A stretch of 64,000 nucleotides of DNA from Novosphingobium cyanobacteriorum (GTDB lineage: Bacteria > Pseudomonadota > Alphaproteobacteria > Sphingomonadales > Sphingomonadaceae), in NCBI RefSeq assembly GCF_029436685.1, contig NZ_JAROCY010000002.1, positions 248,001 to 312,000 of the forward strand. The letters are read 5' to 3'. Positions within the stretch are counted from its first letter, which is position 1, and each line of letters opens with the position of its first letter. Position numbers and translations under genes: made by a program. Positions 8,874 through 16,632 of the stretch are shown here, piece after piece. The notes beneath the pieces were generated by a model. It worked only from the letters and a program-made list of their open reading frames with translations. It was not told where the DNA came from and searched no databases.

Positions 8874-10016
8874 ATGAACGATCAGTTCGCACTAACCGAG
8901 GATCAGCTTGCCATCCAGGAGATGGCGCAGCGTTTCACCGCCGATGCGATCACGCCGTTTGCCGCGCAGTGGGACGAGGATCACGCCTTTCCCCGCGATA
9001 CGGTGAAGGCCGCGGCCGAGCTGGGCTTTGGCGCGATCTATGTCAGCGAGGAATCGGGCGGCATCGGGCTAGGCCGGCTGGAAGCGGCGCTGATCATGGA
9101 AGCCATGGCCTATGGCTGCCCCACCACCAGCGCGTTCATTTCCATCCACAACATGGCCGCGTGGATGATCGACTGCTTCGGCGGCGATGATGTGAAGGGG
9201 CGCTACCTGCCCGATCTGGTGACCATGGACCGCATGGCCAGCTATTGCCTGACCGAGCCGGGCAGCGGGTCTGACGCGGCGGCGCTGAAGACCACGGCGC
9301 GCCGTGACGGCGATGATTACGTCGTGAACGGCACCAAGCAGTTCATCTCGGGCGGCGGGGTGAATGACGTTTACGTGGTGATGGTGCGCACCGGCGAAGA
9401 CGGGCCGAAGGGCATCAGCTGCCTGGTGGTGGACAAGGACACCCCCGGCGTCAGCTTTGGCGCGCCGGAAAGGAAGCTTGGCTGGAACGCCAGCCCGACC
9501 GCGCAGGTGATCTTCGAAGACGCGCGCGTGCCGGTGGCCAACCGCGTGGGCGAGGAAGGCGACGGCTTCAGGTTCGCGATGGCCGGGCTGGACGGCGGGC
9601 GGCTCAACATCGGCGCCTGCTCGCTGGGCGGGGCGCAGCGTTGCCTGGACGAGGCGGTGCAGTATGTGAAGGATCGCAAGCAGTTCAACCGCGCGATTGC
9701 CGAGTTCCAGAACACCCAGTTCACGCTGGCCGACATGGCGACCGAGCTGGAGGCGGCGCGCCTGCTGCTCTACGCTGCTGCCGCCAAGGTCAGCGCTGGC
9801 GCGCCGGACAAGACCCGCTTTTCGGCGATGGCCAAGCGGCTCGCCACCGACACCGGATCGAGCGTGGTCGACCGGGCGCTCCAGATGTTCGGCGGCTATG
9901 GCTATCTGCGTGACTATCCGATCGAGCGGTTCTGGCGCGACCTGCGCGTGCATCGCATCCTGGAAGGCACCAACGAGATCATGCGCATGATCGTGGGAAG
10001 GGACCTGCTGAAGTGA
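8874..10016 (+). CDS. Acyl-CoA dehydrogenase, probably isobutyryl-CoA dehydrogenase
   Basis: FAD enzyme that would oxidise isobutyryl-CoA to methacrylyl-CoA. The 380-residue protein has the three acyl-CoA dehydrogenase domains: an N-terminal helical domain, the middle beta domain with CLTEPGSGSDA and the W-N-A-S flavin-side region, and the C-terminal helices with QMFGGYGYLRDYP. The catalytic glutamate is in ILEGTNEIMR near the C-terminus. Substrate is inferred from position: mmsA is upstream, and 3-hydroxyisobutyryl-CoA hydrolase, enoyl-CoA hydratase and mmsB are downstream. The start is the ATG at 8874. Its stop overlaps the next gene's GTG as GTGA. Confidence 0.93.
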   Translation: MNDQFALTEDQLAIQEMAQRFTADAITPFAAQWDEDHAFPRDTVKAAAELGFGAIYVSEESGGIGLGRLEAALIMEAMAYGCPTTSAFISIHNMAAWMIDCFGGDDVKGRYLPDLVTMDRMASYCLTEPGSGSDAAALKTTARRDGDDYVVNGTKQFISGGGVNDVYVVMVRTGEDGPKGISCLVVDKDTPGVSFGAPERKLGWNASPTAQVIFEDARVPVANRVGEEGDGFRFAMAGLDGGRLNIGACSLGGAQRCLDEAVQYVKDRKQFNRAIAEFQNTQFTLADMATELEAARLLLYAAAAKVSAGAPDKTRFSAMAKRLATDTGSSVVDRALQMFGGYGYLRDYPIERFWRDLRVHRILEGTNEIMRMIVGRDLLK

Positions 10017-11059
10017 CTGAAGAGGTGATCTTGCGCACGTGGGGGCAGGTGGGGGTGATCTCGCTCAACCGGCCCAAGGCGATCCACGCCCTGACCCTGC
10101 CGATGGTGCAGGCGATGACAGAGGCGCTGCTGAGGTGGCGCGGGGACGATGCCGTGCAGGCGGTGCTGATCGACCATTCCGAGGGGCGCGGCTTCTGCGC
10201 AGGCGGCGACATCGCCTTCCTGCGGAATTCGGCGCTGAACGATGGCGGGGTTTCCGGTCGCCAGTTCTTCCACGACGAATACCAGCTGAACCACCTGATC
10301 ATGACCTATGGCAAGCCTGTGGTCGCTTTCATGGATGGCATCACCATGGGCGGCGGCGTGGGCCTTGCCGGGCCTTCCACCTATCGCGTGGCGACAGAGA
10401 ACACCCGGCTGGCCATGCCCGAAACCGGCATCGGCCTGTTTCCTGACGTGGGCGGCGGCTGGTTCCTTTCACGGCTGAAGGGGCGGCTGGGGCAATACCT
10501 CGCGCTCACGGGCGCGCGGCTCGACGGCGCGGAATGCGTCTGGGCCGGGCTCGCCACGCATTACCTGCCGTGCGAGGCGCTGGCCGAGGCCAAGGCACGC
10601 ATCGCCGGCGACCCTGCATCGATCCCCACCATCCTGCGCGAACTCTCAGCCGTGCCGCCCGAGCCGAAGATCGCCGCCCATGCGGACGACATCGCCCGGC
10701 TCTTTGCGTCCGACCGCTATGAGGACATCCTCGACGCGCTGGCGGCCGACACGTCGGACTTCGCCAAGACCACGCTCACCACGCTCGGCACCAAGAGCCC
10801 GCAGACCTGCAAGGTGGCGCTGCGTCAGCTCGCCACCAGCCTGACCCTGCCGGACTTTGCCGCCAACATGGCGATGGAATACCGCATCGGCAGCCGGGTG
10901 CTCGTCCTTCCGGACTTTGCCGAGGGCGTGCGCGCCGTGATAGTTGACAAGGACAACGCGCCGAAGTGGGACCCGGCCACGCCGCAGGGCGTGACCGACG
11001 CGCTTCTCGACCAGATCTTCGCGCCGCTGGGCGCTGCCGATGAATGGAAACCGCTATGA
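10013..11059 (+). CDS. 3-hydroxyisobutyryl-CoA hydrolase (HIBCH family)
   Basis: Crotonase-fold thioesterase that releases 3-hydroxyisobutyrate from its CoA ester in valine breakdown. The 348-residue length and the motifs [10 protein letters not shown] (oxyanion-hole region), [20 protein letters not shown] and [21 protein letters not shown] are those of HIBCH rather than a short enoyl-CoA hydratase. The protein also has the longer C-terminal extension of that family. It begins at a GTG that overlaps the upstream stop and ends overlapping the next ATG as ATGA, so translation of the three genes is probably coupled. Confidence 0.93.
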   Translation: MTEEVILRTWGQVGVISLNRPKAIHALTLPMVQAMTEALLRWRGDDAVQAVLIDHSEGRGFCAGGDIAFLRNSALNDGGVSGRQFFHDEYQLNHLIMTYGKPVVAFMDGITMGGGVGLAGPSTYRVATENTRLAMPETGIGLFPDVGGGWFLSRLKGRLGQYLALTGARLDGAECVWAGLATHYLPCEALAEAKARIAGDPASIPTILRELSAVPPEPKIAAHADDIARLFASDRYEDILDALAADTSDFAKTTLTTLGTKSPQTCKVALRQLATSLTLPDFAANMAMEYRIGSRVLVLPDFAEGVRAVIVDKDNAPKWDPATPQGVTDALLDQIFAPLGAADEWKPL

Positions 11060-11850
11060 GCCCCGAACACACTTACGAGACCATCCTCGTCGAACAGAAG
11101 GGTGCCGTCACCCTCATCACGATCAATCGCCCGCAGGCGCTGAACGCCCTGAATTCGCAGGTTCTGGCCGACCTGATCGACGCCTTCGCCGCGTTCGAAG
11201 CCGACGAAACGCAGGGCTGCGCCGTGCTGACCGGCGCGGGCGAGAAGGCCTTTGCCGCGGGCGCCGACATCAAGGAAATGGCGGACAAGCCGGCGTCCGA
11301 CTTCTTCAATGAGGACTTTTTCTCGAAGTGGACCAGCCACGTGGTGAAGACCACGCGCAAGCCGTGGATCGCGGCGGTCAACGGCTTTGCGCTGGGCGGC
11401 GGGTGCGAACTGGCGATGATGGCGGACTTCATCATTGCGTCGGAAAACGCCAAGTTCGGCCAGCCCGAGATCAAGCTGGGCGTTGCCCCCGGCATGGGTG
11501 GTTCGCAGCGGCTGACCCGCGCGGTGGGCAAGGCCAAGGCGATGGATATGTGCCTGACCGGCCGCATGATGGACGCCGCCGAGGCGGAGCGTTCGGGCCT
11601 CGTTACCCGGGTGGTGCCGCTGGCCGATCTGCTCACCGACGCGTTGAAGACCGCCGAGACCATTGCCGCGATGCCGCCGATGGCCGCCAAGGTGAACAAG
11701 GAAATGGTCAACGCCGCCTACGAAACCACGCTGGACCAGGGCCTGCTTTTCGAACGCCGGGCATTCCAGATCCTGACCGCCAGCGATGACAAGGCCGAAG
11801 GCATGAAGGCCTTCATCGAAAAGCGCCCCGGCGTGTGGAAGGGTAAGTAA
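11056..11850 (+). CDS. Enoyl-CoA hydratase (methacrylyl-CoA step)
   Basis: Crotonase of 264 residues that would hydrate methacrylyl-CoA to 3-hydroxyisobutyryl-CoA. It has the oxyanion-hole motif [11 protein letters not shown], the first catalytic glutamate in [10 protein letters not shown] and the second in [19 protein letters not shown], so both canonical glutamates are present. The start is taken at 11056, where ATG overlaps the preceding stop as ATGA. An in-frame ATG at 11044 is less likely. The chain length fits short-chain enoyl-CoA hydratases. A broader role in beta-oxidation cannot be excluded. Confidence 0.93.
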   Translation: MSPEHTYETILVEQKGAVTLITINRPQALNALNSQVLADLIDAFAAFEADETQGCAVLTGAGEKAFAAGADIKEMADKPASDFFNEDFFSKWTSHVVKTTRKPWIAAVNGFALGGGCELAMMADFIIASENAKFGQPEIKLGVAPGMGGSQRLTRAVGKAKAMDMCLTGRMMDAAEAERSGLVTRVVPLADLLTDALKTAETIAAMPPMAAKVNKEMVNAAYETTLDQGLLFERRAFQILTASDDKAEGMKAFIEKRPGVWKGK

Positions 11851-11862
11851 GGCTTCTTAGTC

Positions 11863-11957
11863 CCCCTCCCGCTTGCTGGAGGGGTTAGGGGTGGGTTGTT
11901 TCCGCCCAGCACATCGGGAGAAGGCCTACCCCCGGCCCCTCCCGCAAGCGGGAGGGG
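11863..11957. repeat. Pair of inverted GC-rich palindromic repeats (REP-like)
   Basis: Two copies of the same palindromic element face each other. The first has CCCCTCC (11863-11869) pairing with GGAGGGG (11878-11884). The second is CCCCTCCCGC-AA-GCGGGAGGGG (11936-11957) with 10-bp perfect arms. Read on opposite strands, both copies carry the same flanking GGGG-TAGG-like tail. The class resembles the dispersed intergenic palindromes of sphingomonads. The right arm of the second copy also supplies the purine-rich ribosome binding site of mmsB. Confidence 0.7.
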
Positions 11958-11965
11958 CGTTTGTT

Positions 11966-12835
11966 ATGAAGATCGCATTTATCGGCCTTGGCAACATGGG
12001 CGGCGGCATGGCCGCGAACCTGGTGAAGGCCGGGCACGAGGTTCAAGCCTTCGACCTTTCGGCAGACGCGCTGGCCAGGGCGGGCGAGAATGGCTGCAAG
12101 ACCTTCACCACCGTGCCCGAAGCGGTGGCGGGGGCCGATGCAGTCGTCACCATGCTGCCCAACGGCGCCATCGTGAAGAGAGTCTACACCGCCGACGTGA
12201 TCGGCAAGGCGCCGAAGGGCGCGCTGTTCCTCGATTGCTCGACCATCGATGTCGCCACCGCGCGCGAGGTTGCCGCGCTGGCTGTGGCGGCGGGCCATGA
12301 CATGGTCGATGCGCCGGTTTCGGGCGGCATCGCCGCGGCCAACGGCGGTACGCTCACGTTCATGGTCGGCGGTTCCGCCGCGACGTTCGAACGCGCCAAG
12401 GCGGTGCTGGAGCCGATGGCCAAGGCTGTGATCCACGCGGGCGAGATCGGCGCGGGGCAGGTTGCCAAGATGTGCAACAACATGCTGCTGGCGATCCACA
12501 TGATCGGCACGTGCGAGGCGCTGGCGCTGGCCGAAAAGGCGGGGCTCGATCCGCAGAAGTTCTATGAGATCTCGTCGAAGTCGACCGGCTACTGCTGGTC
12601 CCTCAACGACTATACCCCGGCTCCGGGCGTGGGCGCCACCAGCCCGGCAGACAACGGCTATGCCGGCGGCTTCGCTGCGGCGCTGATGCTCAAGGACCTG
12701 AAGCTCGCCATGGAAGGCGCAGCCTCTGCAGGCGCGAACGTGCCGATGGGCGAGCACGCCAAGGCGATCTATGAAGCCTTTGTCGAGGCTGGCGGCGGCG
12801 GCAAGGATTTCGGCGCGATCTACGAGACACTGTGA
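11966..12835 (+). CDS. mmsB: 3-hydroxyisobutyrate dehydrogenase
   Basis: NAD-dependent oxidation of 3-hydroxyisobutyrate to methylmalonate semialdehyde, the substrate of MmsA. The 289-residue protein starts with the dinucleotide-binding motif IGLGNMGGGMAANL. It then has the substrate signature DAPVSGGIAAANGGTL and the catalytic lysine region GQVAKMCNNMLL, typical of the beta-hydroxyacid dehydrogenase family. The ATG at 11966 is the chosen start because it gives the intact N-terminal Rossmann motif and has GGAGGGG 8 bases upstream, within the repeat element. It closes the valine cluster. A long hairpin follows. Confidence 0.95.
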   Translation: MKIAFIGLGNMGGGMAANLVKAGHEVQAFDLSADALARAGENGCKTFTTVPEAVAGADAVVTMLPNGAIVKRVYTADVIGKAPKGALFLDCSTIDVATAREVAALAVAAGHDMVDAPVSGGIAAANGGTLTFMVGGSAATFERAKAVLEPMAKAVIHAGEIGAGQVAKMCNNMLLAIHMIGTCEALALAEKAGLDPQKFYEISSKSTGYCWSLNDYTPAPGVGATSPADNGYAGGFAAALMLKDLKLAMEGAASAGANVPMGEHAKAIYEAFVEAGGGGKDFGAIYETL

Positions 12836-12866
12836 TTGGTGCGCCCTGGGCATCTGCCCAAGGATT

Positions 12867-12950
12867 GCGGCACCGGCCCGCTCCCCCGGCCCGGCCACCC
12901 AAATCCCACTCCGTAGGGATGCCCGGTCCGGGGGAGTGGGCCGGTGCCGC
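12867..12950. terminator. Long inverted repeat between convergent mmsB and CHAP genes
   Basis: A 28-base left arm (12867-12894) and right arm (12923-12950) are complementary at 26 of 28 positions, with a 28-base loop. It lies exactly between the two convergent stops, so it probably ends transcription from both sides. There is no clear T-tract. The arms are longer than in a typical terminator. Confidence 0.6.
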
Positions 12951-12956
12951 GGTCGG

Positions 12957-13751
12957 TCAGCGCATCCGGCTGGCGATGATGCGGCCGATGGGGTCGTTGC
13001 GGAAGGCACCGCCATTGGGTTCCTTCGTCACCCGCGCTGATTCATAGGCGATGTCCATGCGCGCCGCCTTGCGCGGCGTGCCCGCCTTCACCTCGGGCAC
13101 GATGCCGTCAAGGAAGTCCGCGCCGATGCGCGATGGCGCAGGCTTTGCCGCCAGCTTCACTGCCGGCGGCGTTGCGGGCTTCTGGGCCGATGCCGGCACG
13201 CTCAGCCGCTCGTTGCGTTCGGCCGGGCGGTTGTAGATGAAGCCGTTGACCGGCCAGTGCGTGGTGCCAAGGCCGCCCAGCGGCGCATACCACACGCGCA
13301 CTTCGCTCCAGTCGTTGGCGGGGGAAACATCCACCGCCCGCACGTCGTTCTCGATCTGCCCGCGCCGCCCGTCGATGGGTGACCAGTTGGCGTGGCGCAG
13401 CAGCACGGTGCGCGAATCGATCACCCGGCTCACTGCCGCCACATGCCCCAGTTCCATCCGGCCATAGGGGCGGAAGCTCATCACAGCGCCCACGCGCGGG
13501 CGGCTGCCACGGGCATAGCGGCCCTCGGCCTTGTCCCACCAGGTCAGCGCGTCACCATAAAGCTGGATGCCGCTCACCTGCCGGGCATAGGGCACGCATT
13601 GCAGGTAGGGCAGGCCGTCGTCGCCGGCCGAAATCCCCTGCGAGAGGTCCGCTGCGTCCAGAACTGTCGGCCGCGCCCAGCCGCCCGACGGGGCCAGCAG
13701 CCCCGTGGCGCACAGGCCCAGCCCGATAAGATTGAGGGTCCACCTCCGCAT
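12957..13751 (-). CDS. Secreted CHAP-domain peptidoglycan hydrolase or amidase
   Basis: The 264-residue protein begins with a basic start and hydrophobic signal segment (about residues 5-26), so export is predicted. A CHAP (NlpC/P60-like) domain follows: the cysteine nucleophile is Cys52 in LQCVPYAR and the histidine is His103 in LGHVAAV. The C-terminal 90 residues are rich in Pro, Ala and Lys, with no recognised domain. CHAP enzymes cut peptidoglycan cross-bridges or amide bonds, and the exact bond here is unknown. The gene is monocistronic, divergent from der. Confidence 0.88.
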   Translation of the reverse strand: MRRWTLNLIGLGLCATGLLAPSGGWARPTVLDAADLSQGISAGDDGLPYLQCVPYARQVSGIQLYGDALTWWDKAEGRYARGSRPRVGAVMSFRPYGRMELGHVAAVSRVIDSRTVLLRHANWSPIDGRRGQIENDVRAVDVSPANDWSEVRVWYAPLGGLGTTHWPVNGFIYNRPAERNERLSVPASAQKPATPPAVKLAAKPAPSRIGADFLDGIVPEVKAGTPRKAARMDIAYESARVTKEPNGGAFRNDPIGRIIASRMR

Positions 13752-13883
13752 GCAGCGGACATGCCCGATGGATGGTTAAGGAGCGGGAATGCACCATAGT
13801 TAATAGCGCGTAATGGATTTGCCGGAGTTTGGGATTGGCAGCAAAGCTTGCGTTTCGGCCCGCAAAGCGCCACGGCTTCCGCC

Positions 13884-15278
13884 ATGTCCGCCAATCTTCC
13901 GCAAGTGATCATCATCGGCCGCCCCAACGTGGGCAAATCCACCCTGTTCAACCGGCTGGTGGGAAAGAAGCTGGCGCTGGTGGACGATCAGCCCGGCGTC
14001 ACGCGTGATCGCCGCTTTGGCGATGCCAGCCTGCTGGGGCTGGACTTCACCATCGTTGATACCGCCGGCTGGGAAGATCTTGATCCCGATACGCTGCCAG
14101 GCCGCATGCGCCAGCAGACCGAGGCATCGCTGATCGGCGCGGACGTGGCGCTGTTCGTGATCGATGCGCGCGCCGGGGTGACCCCGCTGGACGAGGAAAT
14201 CGCCCGCTACCTGCGCCAGAGCCGCGTACCGATCGTGCTGATGGCCAACAAGGCCGAAGGGCGGCAGGGCGATCCCGGCATCTACGACGCCTTCGCGCTC
14301 GGCTTCGGCGAACCGGTCGCCTTCTCGGCCGAACACGGGCAGGGCTTGGCCGACCTGTTCGAGGCGCTGCGCCCGCACATCGAATCCGCGCAGGGCGAGG
14401 ACGAGGACGAAGCCGAGCCCGCAGGTGACGAGGAAGAGTTCGATCCCGAATCGATCCTCAAGCTCGCCATCGTCGGCCGCCCCAACGCGGGCAAGTCCAC
14501 CCTGATCAACAAGCTGCTGGGCGAAAACCGTCTGCTCACCGGGCCGGAGGCAGGCATCACCCGCGATTCCATCGCCATCGACTGGCAGTGGTTCGATCCG
14601 ACCCGCGAAGGCTATCGTCCCGTGCGCCTGATCGACACGGCGGGCATGCGCAAGAAAGCGCAGGTGGTCGACAAGCTTGAGAAGCTCTCTGTCGCCGACG
14701 CCCGCCATGCCATCGATTTCGCAGAAGTCGTGGTGCTGGTGCTGGATGCCACGCGCGGGCTGGAGCACCAGGATCTCAAGATCGCGTCGATGGTGCTTGA
14801 GGAAGGCCGCGCCCTGATGATCGCGATCAACAAGTGGGATGTGGCCGAGGATCCCTCAGGCCTGTTTCAGGGCGTGCGCCGCGCGCTCGACGATGGACTG
14901 GCGCAGGTGCGCGGCGTGCCGCTGATCGCCATCTCGGGCCGCACCGGCAAGGGGCTGGACGATCTGCTGAAGGCCGCGTTCGAACTGCGTGAGGCGTGGA
15001 GCAAGCGCGTGCCCACCTCGGGCCTCAACCGCTGGTTCGATGATGCGCTGGCCGCCAACCCGCCGCCGGCGCCGGGCGGCAAGCGGATCAAGCTGCGCTA
15101 CATCACCCAGGCGCGCAGCCGCCCGCCCACGTTCGTGCTGTTCGGCACGCGGCTTGAACTGCTGCCGGAAAGCTACCGCCGGTACCTGATCAACGGCATC
15201 CGTCGCGAACTGGGTTTCGATGCGGTGCCGATCCGCCTGAACCTGCGCAGCGCGAAGAACCCCTTCGCCAAGGATTGA
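13884..15278 (+). CDS. der: Ribosome-assembly GTPase Der (EngA)
   Basis: Essential double-GTPase acting in 50S ribosomal subunit biogenesis. The 464-residue protein has two tandem G domains: the first P-loop GRPNVGKST is near residue 10, with DTAGW and NKAE; the second P-loop GRPNAGKST is near residue 200, with DTAGM and NKWD. An acidic linker lies between them and a KH-like C-terminal domain ends the protein. The ATG at 13884 is preferred because it puts the first P-loop at the usual distance. An upstream TTG would add 12 atypical residues. No strong ribosome binding site is visible. DUF983 follows 17 bases downstream, probably in the same transcript. Confidence 0.97.
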   Translation: MSANLPQVIIIGRPNVGKSTLFNRLVGKKLALVDDQPGVTRDRRFGDASLLGLDFTIVDTAGWEDLDPDTLPGRMRQQTEASLIGADVALFVIDARAGVTPLDEEIARYLRQSRVPIVLMANKAEGRQGDPGIYDAFALGFGEPVAFSAEHGQGLADLFEALRPHIESAQGEDEDEAEPAGDEEEFDPESILKLAIVGRPNAGKSTLINKLLGENRLLTGPEAGITRDSIAIDWQWFDPTREGYRPVRLIDTAGMRKKAQVVDKLEKLSVADARHAIDFAEVVVLVLDATRGLEHQDLKIASMVLEEGRALMIAINKWDVAEDPSGLFQGVRRALDDGLAQVRGVPLIAISGRTGKGLDDLLKAAFELREAWSKRVPTSGLNRWFDDALAANPPPAPGGKRIKLRYITQARSRPPTFVLFGTRLELLPESYRRYLINGIRRELGFDAVPIRLNLRSAKNPFAKD

Positions 15279-15295
15279 TCGAGGTACTTCCGGCC

Positions 15296-15721
15296 ATGCC
15301 CGACAGCGCCATTCCCATCGCCCCCACCGCGCTGCCGCACTCGCTGGGCGCGGCATTGTGGCGCGGGGTGCGGGGGCAGTGCCCGCGCTGCGGCGGCACC
15401 CACCTGTTCGCGCGCTTTCTCAAGCCGGTGGAGCGCTGCCGGATGTGCGGCCAGAACTGGACACTGCACAGTGCCGACGATTTCCCGCCCTATGTCTCCA
15501 TCCTGCTGACCGGCCACATCATGGCCCCGGTCATCATCGCGCTTGGCCTGCATGAAGCGCTGCCGATGTGGGCGATGATGCTGGTCGTGGCGGCAATGGC
15601 GCTGGTGCTGCTGATCGCGCTGCTGCAACCGGCCAAGGGCGCCATCATCGGCCTGCAATGGTGGCTGGGCCTCCACGGCTTTGCCGGCCATGCCGGGAAG
15701 AAGGAAGCGGGCGTTTCCTAA
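15296..15721 (+). CDS. DUF983 zinc-ribbon membrane protein
   Basis: A 141-residue protein of unknown function. A zinc ribbon is formed by Cys29-x2-Cys32 and Cys48-x2-Cys51 (GQCPRCGG and CRMCGQ). It is followed by a conserved SADDFPPYVSI stretch and two predicted transmembrane helices at about 67-86 and 92-111. This is the DUF983 architecture. It follows der by 17 bases, an arrangement I would expect to be co-transcribed. Its stop codon overlaps the stop of the convergent HD gene. Confidence 0.88.
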   Translation: MPDSAIPIAPTALPHSLGAALWRGVRGQCPRCGGTHLFARFLKPVERCRMCGQNWTLHSADDFPPYVSILLTGHIMAPVIIALGLHEALPMWAMMLVVAAMALVLLIALLQPAKGAIIGLQWWLGLHGFAGHAGKKEAGVS

Positions 15722-16470
15722 AGGAAGTTGTTCGGCCAGATCATCGTGCGCCACATGTGCGACGCAGGGCTGTCGTCAAAGCCCAGGCCCTCTTCCGGCT
15801 CGCGGAAATTGCGGGCGATCACGTCCTCGAACACCGCCGGGTCCACCTCGGGGAAATCATCGAAGAAATAGGTGTCGTACAGCGTCACCTGCCGCGCGGT
15901 CATGTACCACTTGTGCCCCCTGGCGTACTCCGCATCGCGCAGCAGGTAATCCGGCACCTGGTAATCCGGGCCGAAGAACTTGTGGTAGCTGTCGGGATAG
16001 GCATAGCCCACGCTTTCGTCCGCCACATAGCGCAGCGCCTGGTGGTACTTGATCGCGAAGGCCACTTCCTCGCTGACATAGGGCGCCACCAGCTGCGCAC
16101 TCCAGTATCCGTGGTCGCAGCGCACCAGGCACCCGTTGGAAAGATCGTGCAGCAGGCAGGCCATGACCACCGCCTCCGGCAGGCCATCGTCCAGCGCGCG
16201 CTTGCCGCTCACCAGCAGGTGCCGCACGGTCAGATCGCCAAAGCGGCAGCGGAAGAAATCGAGCAGGCGCGGGCGTTCCGGCATCCGGGGCAGGGCGGGA
16301 TTGTCGCCCATCATGAACACGGTTTTCGGGTTCAGCCGCGCCAGCAGTTCGTGCTCGTTGTCGACGAAGTCCGTCCCCTTCCACCCCACGGGTGAAGGAT
16401 AGATCAGCCGCTCGCGCCCTTCCTGGGGAAAGGGGCGTTCATCGGTGCTCCGGCCAATCGTCTCGGTCAT
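15718..16470 (-). CDS. HD-domain metal-dependent phosphohydrolase-like protein
   Basis: A 250-residue protein with an HD signature: histidines in RHLLVSGKRALDDG, the HD pair in ACLLHDLSNG, and HGYWSAQLVAPYV, then KYHQALRY. These suit binding of one or two metal ions in a phosphohydrolase. The C-terminal part has many aromatic residues and resembles inositol-oxygenase-like or HD families that act on small metabolites, but I cannot assign a substrate. The start is ATG 16470, with AAGGTGAG just upstream. A GTG two codons earlier is less likely. The stop overlaps that of the convergent DUF983 gene. Confidence 0.83.
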   Translation of the reverse strand: MTETIGRSTDERPFPQEGRERLIYPSPVGWKGTDFVDNEHELLARLNPKTVFMMGDNPALPRMPERPRLLDFFRCRFGDLTVRHLLVSGKRALDDGLPEAVVMACLLHDLSNGCLVRCDHGYWSAQLVAPYVSEEVAFAIKYHQALRYVADESVGYAYPDSYHKFFGPDYQVPDYLLRDAEYARGHKWYMTARQVTLYDTYFFDDFPEVDPAVFEDVIARNFREPEEGLGFDDSPASHMWRTMIWPNNFL

Positions 16471-16632
16471 GCTCACCTTCTACCCCCCGCCGCTGCGCGA
16501 GGCCAGTCTCAAGCGCGGCGCGATTGTTACGGAGATGGGCAGGGACGTTAAACACCGTCGCGAAGCTGTCCCCTGCGTCGCGTAAGGCTCCGCCATCCGG
16601 CAGCCTGACCTAGGCCATTGGAGGGACCAGCC

